A DNA stretch of 33,266 nucleotides from assembly GCA_900553755.1 (NCBI GenBank), contig USEX01000014.1, positions 1-33,266 of the forward strand. Reading direction: 5' to 3'. The stretch comes from an uncultured Clostridium sp. (GTDB lineage Bacteria; Bacillota; Clostridia; TANB77; CAG-508). The translations under genes were made by a program, and so were the position numbers. The notes beneath the pieces were generated by a model. That model was not told the origin of the DNA and did no database searches. It was given only the letters and a program-made list of their open reading frames with translations. Of this stretch, positions 15,332-24,561 are shown piece after piece (position 1 is the first letter of the stretch; each line of letters begins with the position of its first letter).

Positions 15332-16036
15332 ATGAAAATAAAGGAATTGCCTACGTCAGAAAGACCATATGAAAAGGCAGAAATGTATGGAGTTCAGGGG
15401 TTATCCAATTCTGAACTGTTAGCAATAATAATAAAAGCTGGAACGAAAGAAAAAACATCTATACAGCTGGCACAAGAGGTGCTAAGCATAAAAGGCACCA
15501 AAGACAAAAACAATGATATGAGGTTTTTACAAGATGTATCGATAGAAGAATTTATGCAAATAAAAGGAATTGGCAAAGTAAAAGCAATACAGCTGAAAGC
15601 AGTGTGTGAATTAGCTAAAAGGATTACTAAACCGATGGATTTAACGAGAGTACAGATAAATAATCCACAAGTTGTTGCCAATCTGTTGATAGAGGAATTA
15701 AAATTTGAAAAAAGAGAGAAAATAAAAGAGCTAATATTAAATTCTAAAAATATTTTAATAAAAATTTTAGATATTTCATATGGAGGAACAAATTCGGCAA
15801 TAATAGATATAAAGAGTATATTATCCGAACCGATAAAAATGGGAGCACCAAAGATAATTTTAGTACATAATCACCCAAGTGGAGATCCTACACCAAGCAA
15901 GGAAGATATAGATACTACAATTAAGGTAAAAGAAGCAGCAGAGATGTTTGGAATAGAATTGCTAGATCATATAGTAATGGGTGATGGCAAATATAAAAGT
16001 ATATACACATATGTTAATAATACAAGAATACATTGA
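15332..16036 (+). CDS. radC: RadC family JAMM protein
   Basis: A 234-residue protein. An N-terminal helix-hairpin-helix region (LSNSELLAIIIKAGTKEKTS...IKGIGKVKAIQLKAV) is followed by the MPN/JAMM domain with HNHPSGDPTPSKED, the metal-site signature. RadC was once linked to DNA repair, but its true activity is unsettled. It stands 27 bases after DUF4321 with GGAAAGGA before the ATG, and 20 bases before mreB, in the usual clostridial cell-shape operon. Confidence 0.95.
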   Translation: MKIKELPTSERPYEKAEMYGVQGLSNSELLAIIIKAGTKEKTSIQLAQEVLSIKGTKDKNNDMRFLQDVSIEEFMQIKGIGKVKAIQLKAVCELAKRITKPMDLTRVQINNPQVVANLLIEELKFEKREKIKELILNSKNILIKILDISYGGTNSAIIDIKSILSEPIKMGAPKIILVHNHPSGDPTPSKEDIDTTIKVKEAAEMFGIELLDHIVMGDGKYKSIYTYVNNTRIH

Positions 16037-16056
16037 AATGGAAAGGATTGTTAGAG

Positions 16057-17082
16057 ATGGGTTGGTTTTCTTTTGGCTCAAAAGATATTGGAATGGATTT
16101 GGGAACTTCTAATATATTAATTAGTATAAAAGGTAAAGGAATAATATTAAATGAACCTTCAGTGGTTGCAATAGATAGAAAAAATAATGAAATAGTAGCA
16201 ACTGGGAATGAAGCAAAGGAAATGATTGGTAGAACGCCGGAGCAAATAAGAGCGGTTAGACCAATGAAAGATGGAGTAATCGCAGATTTTACTGCAACGC
16301 AATTATTAATTAAAGAATTAATAACAAAGGCTTGCAAGAGATATAATGCAGGAAGACCAAGGGTAGTGGTAGGAGTTCCATCTGGAATTACTGAAGTTGA
16401 GGAAAGAGCTGTAGAAGAAGCTGTTTCTCAAGCTGGGGCAAGAGAAGTATATCTAATAGAAGAGCCAATGGCAGCAGCAATTGGTGCGGGCTTAGAGGTA
16501 GTTGAGCCTACAGGAAATATGATTGTAGATATAGGTGGAGGAACTACAGAAGTAGCTGTAATATCTTTAGGTGGAATAGTTGTAAGCGATTCAATAAAAA
16601 TTGCTGGCGATGAGATAGATGAAGCAATTATAAATTATATTAAAAATAATTTGAATCTAGCAATAGGAAGTGCGCTAGCTGAACAAGTAAAAATAGAATT
16701 AGGTTGCGCAACTCTTCCAACAACAGAAAAAACTATGGAGATAAGAGGCAGAGAATTAACTACAGGATTACCTGAAAACAAAACTATTACTGCCACAGAG
16801 GTTCAAGCAGCTATTGCGCCAGAAATAGAGAAAATAATAGACTTAGTTAAAGCTACATTAGAAAAAACACCACCTGAATTAGCGTCAGATATTGTAGAAA
16901 GAGGAATTACATTAGCAGGTGGAGGAGCTTTGATAAAGAACATTGATGCTTTAATATCACAAAAAACAGAAATACCAACATATATAGCAGATAGACCTTT
17001 AGATTGTGTTGCAAATGGAACAGGTAAGATTATAGAAGACATGGAAAAATTAAGATCTGCATTAATAAATAGAAGAAGATAA
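16057..17082 (+). CDS. mreB: Rod-shape-determining actin homologue MreB
   Basis: A 341-residue actin-like ATPase that organises the elongation machinery at the inner membrane. It shows DIGMDLGTSNILI (phosphate 1), VVGVPSGITEVEERAV, PMAAAIGAGL, IVDIGGGTTEVAVI (phosphate 2) and LAGGGALI (adenosine site). The ATG at 16057 gives the usual MGWFSFGS start, preceded by AAAGGA (16042-16047). A TTG 24 bases upstream is unlikely. It is first of mreBCD-pbp2-minC. Confidence 0.97.
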   Translation: MGWFSFGSKDIGMDLGTSNILISIKGKGIILNEPSVVAIDRKNNEIVATGNEAKEMIGRTPEQIRAVRPMKDGVIADFTATQLLIKELITKACKRYNAGRPRVVVGVPSGITEVEERAVEEAVSQAGAREVYLIEEPMAAAIGAGLEVVEPTGNMIVDIGGGTTEVAVISLGGIVVSDSIKIAGDEIDEAIINYIKNNLNLAIGSALAEQVKIELGCATLPTTEKTMEIRGRELTTGLPENKTITATEVQAAIAPEIEKIIDLVKATLEKTPPELASDIVERGITLAGGGALIKNIDALISQKTEIPTYIADRPLDCVANGTGKIIEDMEKLRSALINRRR

Positions 17083-17098
17083 AATAAGGAGAATATTA

Positions 17099-17914
17099 AT
17101 GTATAAAAAGAAAAAGAATGGAGTTATCGGAGTTGTAATTACAATTGTAATACTAATAATTATTGTAATTTTATCAAATATAAATATAGAAAACTTTTCG
17201 CACATAGGAGGAGCTTTAGGTTCTTTCGTTATGCCTGTACAAAACGGTTTAGTCTATATAAAAAATAAAATACAAGGAAATAGCACATTCTTTTCAGATA
17301 TAACAACATTAAAAGAAGAAAACGAGAAATTAAAAGAAAAAAATAGTGAATTAGAAAAATCACTAAGAGAATTAGAAATAATAAAATCGGAAAATGAAAC
17401 TTTAAAAGAATATGTAAATTTAAAAGATAAATACACAGAATACTCTACAGTACCAGCATATATAATAAACAAAGATACCAGCAATTATAGTGATATATTA
17501 GTAATAAATGTTGGAGCAAATGATGGAATAAAGGTAGATATGGCAGTTATTGCAAATGAGGGACTTGTTGGTCATGTAATATCTGTAACAGGTTCAACAG
17601 CTAAAGTTCAAACACTACTAGATACATCAAGTGCTGTAAGTAGCGTGGTTGGATCTTCAAGAGATAATATAATAGTAAGAGGAACTTTAGATAATAAAAA
17701 AATGCTAAAAGCAACATATATTCCAACATCGGCTTCACTATTGGAAGGCGATAGAATAGAAACCTCTGGGCTTGGAGGAATATATCCAAAAGGAATAATT
17801 ATAGGAACTATAAAAGAAATAAATAATACTAAAAATTTAACCAACAGATATGCAATGGTGGAACCAGCGGTTAACTTTAATAAAATAGAAACGGTATTAG
17901 TTATAACAAATTAA
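17099..17914 (+). CDS. mreC: Rod-shape-determining protein MreC
   Basis: A 271-residue bitopic membrane protein. There is one membrane helix at about 7-26, a coiled coil at about 65-105 rich in E, K and L (LKEENEKLKEKNSELEKSL), then the extracellular beta domain with VGANDGIKVDMAVIANEGLVG and ETSGLGGIYPKGIIIG. It links MreB to PBP2 during elongation. AAGGAG precedes the ATG, 16 bases after mreB. Confidence 0.95.
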   Translation: MYKKKKNGVIGVVITIVILIIIVILSNINIENFSHIGGALGSFVMPVQNGLVYIKNKIQGNSTFFSDITTLKEENEKLKEKNSELEKSLRELEIIKSENETLKEYVNLKDKYTEYSTVPAYIINKDTSNYSDILVINVGANDGIKVDMAVIANEGLVGHVISVTGSTAKVQTLLDTSSAVSSVVGSSRDNIIVRGTLDNKKMLKATYIPTSASLLEGDRIETSGLGGIYPKGIIIGTIKEINNTKNLTNRYAMVEPAVNFNKIETVLVITN

Positions 17915-17930
17915 TAGAAAGAGTGATAGT

Positions 17931-18464
17931 GTGAAAAAAACGGTAGCTATATTATGCTTAATATTAAGCTTTTTTCTAATATATTTTCTACAGTCAAACT
18001 TTTTTACATGGTTTAATATAGATGGAATCATGCCAAATTTATATGTTATTTTGGTATTATTCATTGGCTTATTTGTAAAAAGAAAAGTGGGACTAGCGAT
18101 GGGCGTTGTTTTTGGTATTTATTTGGATATAGTACTAGGAAAAAGCGTTGGAATAACAGGCTTAGTGTTAGGTATAGTAGGTGCTTTAGCAGAAATACTA
18201 AGCAAAAATTTTTCTAAAGATAGTAGATTTACAATTATGCTTATGGTGATAAGCACTACTTTTATATTTGAAAGTGTTATTTATGTATTTAACATATTAA
18301 GGACAGATGCAGTGTTTGAAATATTTAGTTTTTTAAAAATTTTATTAGTAGAAATTATTTTTAATTCTTTATTAACTATAATATTATATCCATTAATGAA
18401 GAAAGCAGGATATTATTTAGAAAATATATTTGAAGATAAAGTAATGTTAACAAGATTTTTTTAG
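17931..18464 (+). CDS. mreD: Rod-shape-determining protein MreD
   Basis: A 177-residue polytopic membrane protein with five to six hydrophobic helices, including SNFFTWFNIDGIMPNLYVIL near the start and GIYLDIVLGKSVGITGL, both typical of MreD. The start is GTG (17931) with GAAAGAG upstream, 16 bases after mreC. It stabilises the MreC-PBP2 elongation complex. Confidence 0.92.
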   Translation: MKKTVAILCLILSFFLIYFLQSNFFTWFNIDGIMPNLYVILVLFIGLFVKRKVGLAMGVVFGIYLDIVLGKSVGITGLVLGIVGALAEILSKNFSKDSRFTIMLMVISTTFIFESVIYVFNILRTDAVFEIFSFLKILLVEIIFNSLLTIILYPLMKKAGYYLENIFEDKVMLTRFF

Positions 18465-18482
18465 AAAGGAGTAGTTGAATTT

Positions 18483-20579
18483 TTGAAAGCTAGAAAAGAA
18501 AATGAAAAAGCAAGATACAATATATTAACAATATTAGTGTATATAATAGGAATAGTATTATTAGCACAATTATTCAACCTTCAAATTGTTAATGGAGAAG
18601 AATACAGGCAAACATCTAATACAAAGCTAACAAGGGAAAGTATTCTTGAAGCAGATAGAGGAAATATTAAAGATAGTTCTGGTGTAAAGCTTGCTACAGT
18701 TGATACACAATCTTCAGTGGAGTTATATAAAACAAAGATAGATAATGAAACTTTAAATAATACAATATTAAATTTAATCAACATACTAAATGCAAATGGA
18801 GATACATATGTAGACAATTTTTTGGTAGACATAAATCCATACAGATTTAAGTTGGAAAGCGAAGATAGCCAGAAAAAATGGAAAAAGGCTAATAATATAG
18901 ATGAAAATGCGAGTGCGGAAGAAACTTTTAACTATTTTAAAGATAAATATAAAATATCTACAGATAATGTAGAAGATGCCAGAAAAATAATGGCAATAAG
19001 ATACGAGATATCATATAAAGGGTATAGCAATACAAAGTCTATACAAATTGCCAAAAATATAAGTTTAAATAGCATGAATCAGATAACAGAGCAAAATTCT
19101 AAATTCCCAGGAGCAACAATAACTGAAAATTCTAAAAGAGTGTATACACTAGGAAATACGGCTTCACATGTAATCGGAAGAATTGGAATGATAGAAGATA
19201 GTGAACTTAAAGAATATGATAGCAGATATGACCAAAATGATATGGTTGGAAAGTCTGGTATAGAATATATTTTTGAGAAATATTTAAAGGGCACCAATGG
19301 CGTGAAGCAAATAGACATGGATGTAAATGGAACTACAACAGATGAGTATATTTCAAAAGAAGCTGTTGCTGGCTCTGACATAATATTAACGATAGATTCT
19401 AAGTTACAAGCAATAACGGAAGAAGCTCTTAAGGCTAATATAGAAAAAATAGCTAGTGGAGGCTTTGGTAGAGTTTATGGAGCAGACGCGGGGTCGGCAG
19501 TGGTTTTGAATGTGAAAACTGGAGAAGTAATTGCAATGGCAAGTTATCCTGATTATAACCCTTCGGATTTTGCAAATGGTATAGATACAAATACATGGAA
19601 TTATTATATAAATGGCGAAACTAAGCCATTAGAGAATAAGGCTATATCCATGAATTATTCACCTGGTTCAACATTTAAAATGGTAACTGCACTAGCAGGA
19701 TTGGAAACTGGGGCTATTACTACTACAGAAAAAATAAATGATACTGGTGTTTATCCATATGCGCACCATCCAGTATGCTGGTATTATACAAGCTACCATT
19801 CTGGGCATGGAAGATTAAATGTTTCGCAAGCTATACAGCATTCATGTAACTATTTCTTTTATGAAGTTGGAAAAAGAATAGGGATAGATACGTTAGCAAA
19901 ATATGCTTATTATTTAGGTCTGGGGCATAAAACAGGAATAGAGCTAAACGGAGAGGCAAACGGAAATTTAGCAAGTAGCCAAAGAGCAGTTGAAGAAAAC
20001 AGGCAGTGGTATTTAGGGGAAACTTTATCTGCTGCAATTGGACAAAGTTATAATACTTTTACTCCTTTACAGATGGCAAAATATGTTGCAATGGTTGCAA
20101 ATGGCGGAAAGAAGATAGATGTAACTATTGTAAAATCAATTGTTAATGCTGATGGTAGTGAAGTGCCAAGAAATGAATATGAAAGTTATGTGAATGAAAA
20201 ATTAGGCTTAACAGAAGATGATACAGAAGAACTTAATTTCAGCCAAGAAAATATTAATGCTGTTTTAGAAGGTATGAGAGGTGTTACCAGTGAATCTGGA
20301 GGAACTGCTTATAGTACATTTAAAGATTTCGACATAGAGGTTGGAGGAAAAACAGGTTCTGCTCAAACAGGAATTGAAGGAAAAACAAATGCATGGTTTG
20401 TAGGTTTTGCTCCATTTGATGATCCCGAAATAGCAATAGTGGTATTTGTAAGAAATGGTGGACATGGAGGCTATACAGCCGAAGTTGCAAAGGAAATAAT
20501 AGCACAATATTTTGGAATGAACACAACCCAAGTTACAGAAGATACAACAGCTATACCAAGCGTAGAAATTATAAACTAG
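18483..20579 (+). CDS. mrdA: Penicillin-binding protein 2 (elongation transpeptidase)
   Basis: A 698-residue class B penicillin-binding protein that cross-links peptidoglycan during cell elongation. It has a membrane anchor at about 14-35, the dimerisation domain with EADRGNIKDSSG (56-67), and the transpeptidase domain with STFK (S396 nucleophile, K399), SCN (454-456) and KTGS (623-626). The start is TTG at 18483 with AAAGGAG 11 bases upstream; no ATG is available nearby. It belongs with MreBCD in the rod complex. Confidence 0.95.
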   Translation: MKARKENEKARYNILTILVYIIGIVLLAQLFNLQIVNGEEYRQTSNTKLTRESILEADRGNIKDSSGVKLATVDTQSSVELYKTKIDNETLNNTILNLINILNANGDTYVDNFLVDINPYRFKLESEDSQKKWKKANNIDENASAEETFNYFKDKYKISTDNVEDARKIMAIRYEISYKGYSNTKSIQIAKNISLNSMNQITEQNSKFPGATITENSKRVYTLGNTASHVIGRIGMIEDSELKEYDSRYDQNDMVGKSGIEYIFEKYLKGTNGVKQIDMDVNGTTTDEYISKEAVAGSDIILTIDSKLQAITEEALKANIEKIASGGFGRVYGADAGSAVVLNVKTGEVIAMASYPDYNPSDFANGIDTNTWNYYINGETKPLENKAISMNYSPGSTFKMVTALAGLETGAITTTEKINDTGVYPYAHHPVCWYYTSYHSGHGRLNVSQAIQHSCNYFFYEVGKRIGIDTLAKYAYYLGLGHKTGIELNGEANGNLASSQRAVEENRQWYLGETLSAAIGQSYNTFTPLQMAKYVAMVANGGKKIDVTIVKSIVNADGSEVPRNEYESYVNEKLGLTEDDTEELNFSQENINAVLEGMRGVTSESGGTAYSTFKDFDIEVGGKTGSAQTGIEGKTNAWFVGFAPFDDPEIAIVVFVRNGGHGGYTAEVAKEIIAQYFGMNTTQVTEDTTAIPSVEIIN

Positions 20580-20593
20580 AAAAGGGGTTAAAA

Positions 20594-21211
20594 ATGAAGA
20601 ACTGTATTACAATTAACACAAAGAAAGATAGCATAGTAATAAAGATTGATGAGAATGCAGAACAAGATGAGATAATGCAAGAGCTTAATCAAAAGCTAGT
20701 AGAATTAAAAAAGTTATATAAAGAAGATGATACTCCAATTACCGTAACAGGTAAGGTTTTGAAGAACAAAGAAATTGACCAAATACAGGAAGAAATTAAT
20801 AAAAATATAAATGTAAAAGTGTTTTTTGACAGTCCTAGAATATTAGGATTACATGGAATTAAAAAAACTTTTAATAAAGATATAGCAACTTCAGAAACAA
20901 AGTTTCATAAAGGAGCACTAAGATCTGGTCAAAGAATTGAATTTGAAGGAAGCCTTGTAATACTGGGTGATGTAAACGATGGAGCAGAAGTAATCGCAAG
21001 TGAAAATATTGTTGTGCTAGGCGCACTAAGGGGTCTAGCGCATGCTGGAGCAAAGGGAAATAACGATGCTATGATTGCAGCATCTTCTATAGAATCTCAA
21101 CAAATAAGAATATCAAATGTGGTAAAAGAAATTGAAAGAGACGAGATAAACAAAGAAGAAATAAAAACATATGCATACTTGGATAAAGACTGTAATATGG
21201 TTATAGAATAA
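20594..21211 (+). CDS. minC: Septum site-determining protein MinC
   Basis: A 205-residue inhibitor of FtsZ assembly. The N-terminal domain (about 1-95) is divergent. The C-terminal beta-helix (about 108-180) is clear, with RSGQRIEFEGSLVILGDVN, GAEVIASENIVVLGALRG, AHAGAKGN and QQIRIS. It needs MinD to reach the membrane, but no minD or minE follows: a terminator comes directly after, and the next genes are on the other strand. It is the last gene of the cell-shape operon, 14 bases after pbp2, with AAAGGGG before the ATG. Confidence 0.93.
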   Translation: MKNCITINTKKDSIVIKIDENAEQDEIMQELNQKLVELKKLYKEDDTPITVTGKVLKNKEIDQIQEEINKNINVKVFFDSPRILGLHGIKKTFNKDIATSETKFHKGALRSGQRIEFEGSLVILGDVNDGAEVIASENIVVLGALRGLAHAGAKGNNDAMIAASSIESQQIRISNVVKEIERDEINKEEIKTYAYLDKDCNMVIE

Positions 21212-21217
21212 AAATAA

Positions 21218-21250
21218 ACTGAATTGAATAAATACTCAATTCAGTTTTTT
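21218..21250 (+). terminator. Rho-independent terminator after minC
   Basis: ACTGAATTGA (21218-21227) and TCAATTCAGT (21236-21245) form a perfect 10-bp stem with an 8-base loop, followed by TTTTT. It ends the operon beginning at DUF4321. In reverse it may also serve the gene at 21261. Confidence 0.9.
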
Positions 21251-21260
21251 AAGTATATGT

Positions 21261-21584
21261 TTAACTTAGTAATAACAAAACAAGTGCAAGAAGCAAATAA
21301 TTATCATCAATCTTTTCATTATACAAGAAAAAGATTAAACAAATTAATAATATGTCATCAAAATATAAGTTTATACCGAAAAGATTAAAGAATGGTTTTT
21401 GTTCGCTTTTAGAAGACGCAAGGTTATTTTGAGCTTTTGGAATGAAATGATTTGAAGATGGCTTGGGTTTGAACCCATATCCACTATTTGGAGTGTTTTT
21501 ACGAGGAATAGATTTTGGAGGTGGAGGAGATCCCATATGTTGCATATAACTAGGAAATCCAAAGTATGGGTAATTATAAATCAT
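21261..21584 (-). CDS. Unknown small protein with hydrophobic C-terminus
   Basis: A 107-residue protein. The N-terminal half is rich in proline, tyrosine and asparagine (YNYPYFGFPSYMQHMG, PPPPKSIPRK). The C-terminus is strongly hydrophobic (FDDILLICLIFFLYN...YLLLALVLLLLS), enough for one or two membrane helices. I recognise no named family, although paired DD-containing hydrophobic tails of this type occur in small clostridial proteins. Its start overlaps the end of the upstream gene by 4 bases (ATGA), so the two are translationally coupled. Confidence 0.7.
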   Translation of the reverse strand: MIYNYPYFGFPSYMQHMGSPPPPKSIPRKNTPNSGYGFKPKPSSNHFIPKAQNNLASSKSEQKPFFNLFGINLYFDDILLICLIFFLYNEKIDDNYLLLALVLLLLS

Positions 21585-21952
21585 TTCTTTCCACCACCGT
21601 CATGATTCATCATTTCAAAAACTTTTTCCATGTTAAATAGCTGAATATATTGTTCTACTTTATCTTGCCTATTAGGATTTAAATAGGGCTTTAATGAACG
21701 GAGCAAATTAACACGAGAACTTGACTGTTCACTATTAATGCTTTTCATTATTTGTTGCATTTTTAAAATTGTATTAATATCAATATTAGAAAAATCATTA
21801 TTATTTGCGTTGGCAGATGAATCAGCATTCGAGGTAGACTTAGAAGAATTATTTATCACACTATTAAGCATATCTTTAACATTATTAGGTATTTCCTTAC
21901 CACCAAGCATACTACTTAAATTTTTCATCATATCAGACATGTTATCTTCCAT
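21581..21952 (-). CDS. Unknown small soluble protein
   Basis: A 123-residue protein. It has a helical N-terminus (MSDMMKNLSSMLGGKEIPNNVKDML), a low-complexity serine/asparagine linker at about 33-53, and a helical C-terminus (INTILKMQQIM...LLRSLKPYLNPNRQDKVEQYIQLFNMEKVFEMM). The LLRSLKPYL...K-xx-YIQL stretch looks like the conserved functional core. It is coupled to the 107-residue gene by a 4-base overlap. GGATTTT or GGGGATTTT precedes the ATG. The family is not recognised. Confidence 0.7.
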   Translation of the reverse strand: MEDNMSDMMKNLSSMLGGKEIPNNVKDMLNSVINNSSKSTSNADSSANANNNDFSNIDINTILKMQQIMKSINSEQSSSRVNLLRSLKPYLNPNRQDKVEQYIQLFNMEKVFEMMNHDGGGKK

Positions 21953-21984
21953 AAAATCCCCACCATTCTAAAAGATTTGTGTAA

Positions 21985-22143
21985 TTAGTTAGATTGATTT
22001 TTCTTTATTTGATTAATTATTTCATCTGCTTTAGGCGAATTTAATATTTTTGAAGCTTGCGATAAACCTTTTTCTAAATCTTTCTTATCCATTTTAGATA
22101 ATAATTTCATAAGTTCAGACATATCCATATTTTCCATATTCAT
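21985..22143 (-). CDS. 52-residue helical protein, first gene of the small-gene trio
   Basis: A short open frame encoding MNMENMDMSELMKLLSKMDK and ending in IINQIKKNQSN. GAAAGGA lies 7 bases upstream on the reverse strand. Its methionine-rich helical N-terminus resembles the start of the 123-residue protein that follows after 32 bases, suggesting a shared short motif. No family is recognised. The ribosome site, coding-like composition and co-orientation support it being real. Confidence 0.6.
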   Translation of the reverse strand: MNMENMDMSELMKLLSKMDKKDLEKGLSQASKILNSPKADEIINQIKKNQSN

Positions 22144-22211
22144 AAAAATCCTTTCATTTTCTATATTGAAATATATTCAAAAATAAAGTATTTAATACTT
22201 GAAGAATAAAT

Positions 22212-22241
22212 AAAATACTATATGTAATGATATAGTATTTT
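22212..22241 (-). terminator. Terminator of the pyrophosphorylase operon
   Basis: AAAATACTATAT (22212-22223) and ATATAGTATTTT (22230-22241) form a perfect 12-bp stem with a 6-base loop. On the reverse strand it is followed by ATTTATTC, so the tail is imperfect. It lies 22 bases after the stop of the reverse-strand gene. Confidence 0.7.
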
Positions 22242-22262
22242 ATAATAATATATGAATCACAT

Positions 22263-23510
22263 CTAAAAATGTGAATGTTTTTTATTTAAGTATAATTCTA
22301 ATGCTGTTTCTGGAGTAGCATTACCACTAAAAGATTTTATAGGAGCAAACTCATCGTTAGCATTAACTTCAAGCAAAGTAAAGTTATCAAAAAATTTAAA
22401 AGCGTCGAAAATAAATTTCTCGAACTTGAATGAGTTTGGAAAAGATGGAACAACTTTCATTCCCTCACTATTTATAAAATCATTTTTCTTAAAAGCTCTG
22501 TGGTAAGGTAGGTCTACATTTATCATTTTTATAAAAGCATCTGTGCTAAATAAATGAGCAAGTATGTTTATTTGATTATAACAATAGTTGCCATTACTAT
22601 CTTGCAGCTGATTCATTTCATCAGTTAAATTACTTGGAGAAATAATGCAAGGTCTATTATCAACATTAGCAAAAATCCACTCTGGTGAATTAATATCTAC
22701 CTTTCTAATAGATTTACTAGCCACACTACTTTCATTTGAAATAGTTAACCCTAGAAATAGAGGGTCAATAATATCTAAAATAATATTGTCGATTCCGGCG
22801 ATGAAAATCCATTTTATATTTTGAAATAACAGAGTTTCAACTAAATGATATGTATTAAATGATTTAAAAACATCTCCATTACCATTTGAAGCCTCTTTTA
22901 TGGTGTAGATATTATCTAATATTACTTTACCATTTACATCTATAATTGGTAAAACATTTTGCTTGAAGAAAAATATTTTGTTACTTGGATAACCAAAGTA
23001 ATTCTTCTTTTCAAAAAATGCTTTTGTTTCTTTATCGTTAGAAGGACTAGTCATTATGTACCAAGGAAGGTAGCTGCCATATTTTTTAGAAGCTTCAATT
23101 AGCTTATCACAAGTAAATTCAAATAATGATTTTTTGGGAGGTACATCAATTTCATAAGAGCCTTTGGGACCTTTATATCCTAGTCTAGTACCTTGCCCAC
23201 CAGCCAAAGTGATTACTGCAACTTCACCTTTTCTTAGTGATTTTTCACCTATAGAATAAAAGTTAGAAACCTCTGTATTAGTGAAGTTTGCCTTTATAGA
23301 ATAAGGAATAGGTGATATACGGTTTGGATTTATAGAATCATCTTTTTTCGAATTTTCTAGTAATAAATTCATCTTATTAAAATCAGTAGAAATAATCTGC
23401 TGAATAAGAGACTTTTTCTCTATGTCTGTAAGTTCATCATAAAAATCAAGTAGATGTTCTTGACCATTATTTTTTAGTATATCAGAAGCAATTCTCAGTT
23501 CTTCTTCCAT
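22263..23510 (-). CDS. UDPGP-type UTP-sugar-1-phosphate uridylyltransferase
   Basis: A 415-residue nucleotidyltransferase of the eukaryote-like UDPGP family. This family makes UDP-glucose or UDP-N-acetylglucosamine from UTP and the sugar 1-phosphate. Motifs are LAGGQGTRLGYKGPKG (nucleotide binding, near residue 100), YIMTSPSNDKET, FFKQNVLPIID, SNGNGDVFKSF (uracil/sugar site) and GIDNIILDIIDP (metal). The start is set at 23510, because GGAGGTTTTT lies just before that ATG and overlaps an in-frame ATG at 23522. It follows the phosphoesterase gene by 25 bases in one operon. The exact sugar is not decided by sequence. Confidence 0.88.
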   Translation of the reverse strand: MEEELRIASDILKNNGQEHLLDFYDELTDIEKKSLIQQIISTDFNKMNLLLENSKKDDSINPNRISPIPYSIKANFTNTEVSNFYSIGEKSLRKGEVAVITLAGGQGTRLGYKGPKGSYEIDVPPKKSLFEFTCDKLIEASKKYGSYLPWYIMTSPSNDKETKAFFEKKNYFGYPSNKIFFFKQNVLPIIDVNGKVILDNIYTIKEASNGNGDVFKSFNTYHLVETLLFQNIKWIFIAGIDNIILDIIDPLFLGLTISNESSVASKSIRKVDINSPEWIFANVDNRPCIISPSNLTDEMNQLQDSNGNYCYNQINILAHLFSTDAFIKMINVDLPYHRAFKKNDFINSEGMKVVPSFPNSFKFEKFIFDAFKFFDNFTLLEVNANDEFAPIKSFSGNATPETALELYLNKKHSHF

Positions 23511-23535
23511 AAAAACCTCCATTTGTTTTACTAGT

Positions 23536-24339
23536 CTAACAATTAGGACTAGCTGTCTTTAAGTGAAAAATCATTTTATCTTTGCTAGGCATATCTGAAT
23601 TTTGCAAATCTTTAATTTCTTTTTCAATATTGTAAGGAACTCTAACAAGAGTGATAGAAAAAGGAGCTAAAGACTTAGAATTAAACTCACCTTCTAGTAT
23701 ATTATATGATGCTGGAGTAGAAAAGCGATTAGTTTTGTCATTTATGTCACCCATATTTTCCATTTCAATTGGAACACCAACACTTCCAGGATTAAATATA
23801 GTTTTATTTTTAAATCTAACTATATTAGGAGTGTGAATATGGCCATATCCTACAACATCAGGAATAGGATCTTCAGAAGTTCTACCAATAAAGCTGGTGT
23901 TTGCAAATAAATCCATTGGGCTAAAAAGTTCATATGAAGAATATCTTGTTTCGGAATTAGAAAACATAGGATTGTATATGTAAGATAGATCATATGGAGA
24001 AGCATGGAATAAACGCACAAGCCTACCACTTAAATAAAATTCATGCATAACTGGAAGAGATTGCAAATAGGCTGCTCTTTCTTCACCAATTTTTAATCTA
24101 GACCAAAAGCGTTTGTCTAAGCCGTTTTTACAAGAAATTGCTTCATCACAATTACCTTTGATAATCACTTCACAATTATTTCTTAATATATCAACTACTA
24201 CGTCAGGGTTAGCACATTTTGTAACACTGTCACCAAGACAAAAAATTCTAGAGATACCTCTAGCTTTAATATCTGCTAATACAGTTTCTAATGCTGTTTT
24301 ATTTCCATGAACATCACTTATAATTGCTATTCTTTCCAT
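23536..24339 (-). CDS. Calcineurin-like metallophosphoesterase
   Basis: A 267-residue phosphoesterase of the YfcE-like Metallophos_2 type. Metal ligands are in DVHGN (near residue 9), GDSVTKC, GNCDEA, a histidine in LFHASP and GYGHIHTPNI (the GH-x-H motif). NPGSVGVP follows, as in the family. The substrate could be a cyclic nucleotide, another phosphodiester or a phosphomonoester; nothing in the sequence chooses. The product acts in the cytoplasm. It is first in the reverse-strand operon with the pyrophosphorylase. Confidence 0.9.
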   Translation of the reverse strand: MERIAIISDVHGNKTALETVLADIKARGISRIFCLGDSVTKCANPDVVVDILRNNCEVIIKGNCDEAISCKNGLDKRFWSRLKIGEERAAYLQSLPVMHEFYLSGRLVRLFHASPYDLSYIYNPMFSNSETRYSSYELFSPMDLFANTSFIGRTSEDPIPDVVGYGHIHTPNIVRFKNKTIFNPGSVGVPIEMENMGDINDKTNRFSTPASYNILEGEFNSKSLAPFSITLVRVPYNIEKEIKDLQNSDMPSKDKMIFHLKTASPNC

Positions 24340-24370
24340 ATTTTATACTCTCTTTCTAACTAATGAATAC

Positions 24371-24399
24371 ATTATATAATAAAAAACAAAAATAAGCAA
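24371..24399 (-). promoter_or_regulatory. Promoter of the phosphoesterase operon
   Basis: On the reverse strand TTGCTT (24399-24394), a 17-base spacer and TATAAT (24376-24371) lie 31 bases before the ATG at 24339. This is a good sigma-A match. Confidence 0.7.
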
Positions 24400-24561
24400 T
24401 ATTTTAGATCAATAGCAAGAAATGACGTATTTTTATAAATAAGCAAAAGAAATAAATAAAAATAAGGAATAATGTAAAACTTTTGATTACGAAAAAGCTT
24501 GAAATAGAGGCTCTTCCATGCTAATATAATTATAGTTTTATAAAACACATATCAAAGAAAT

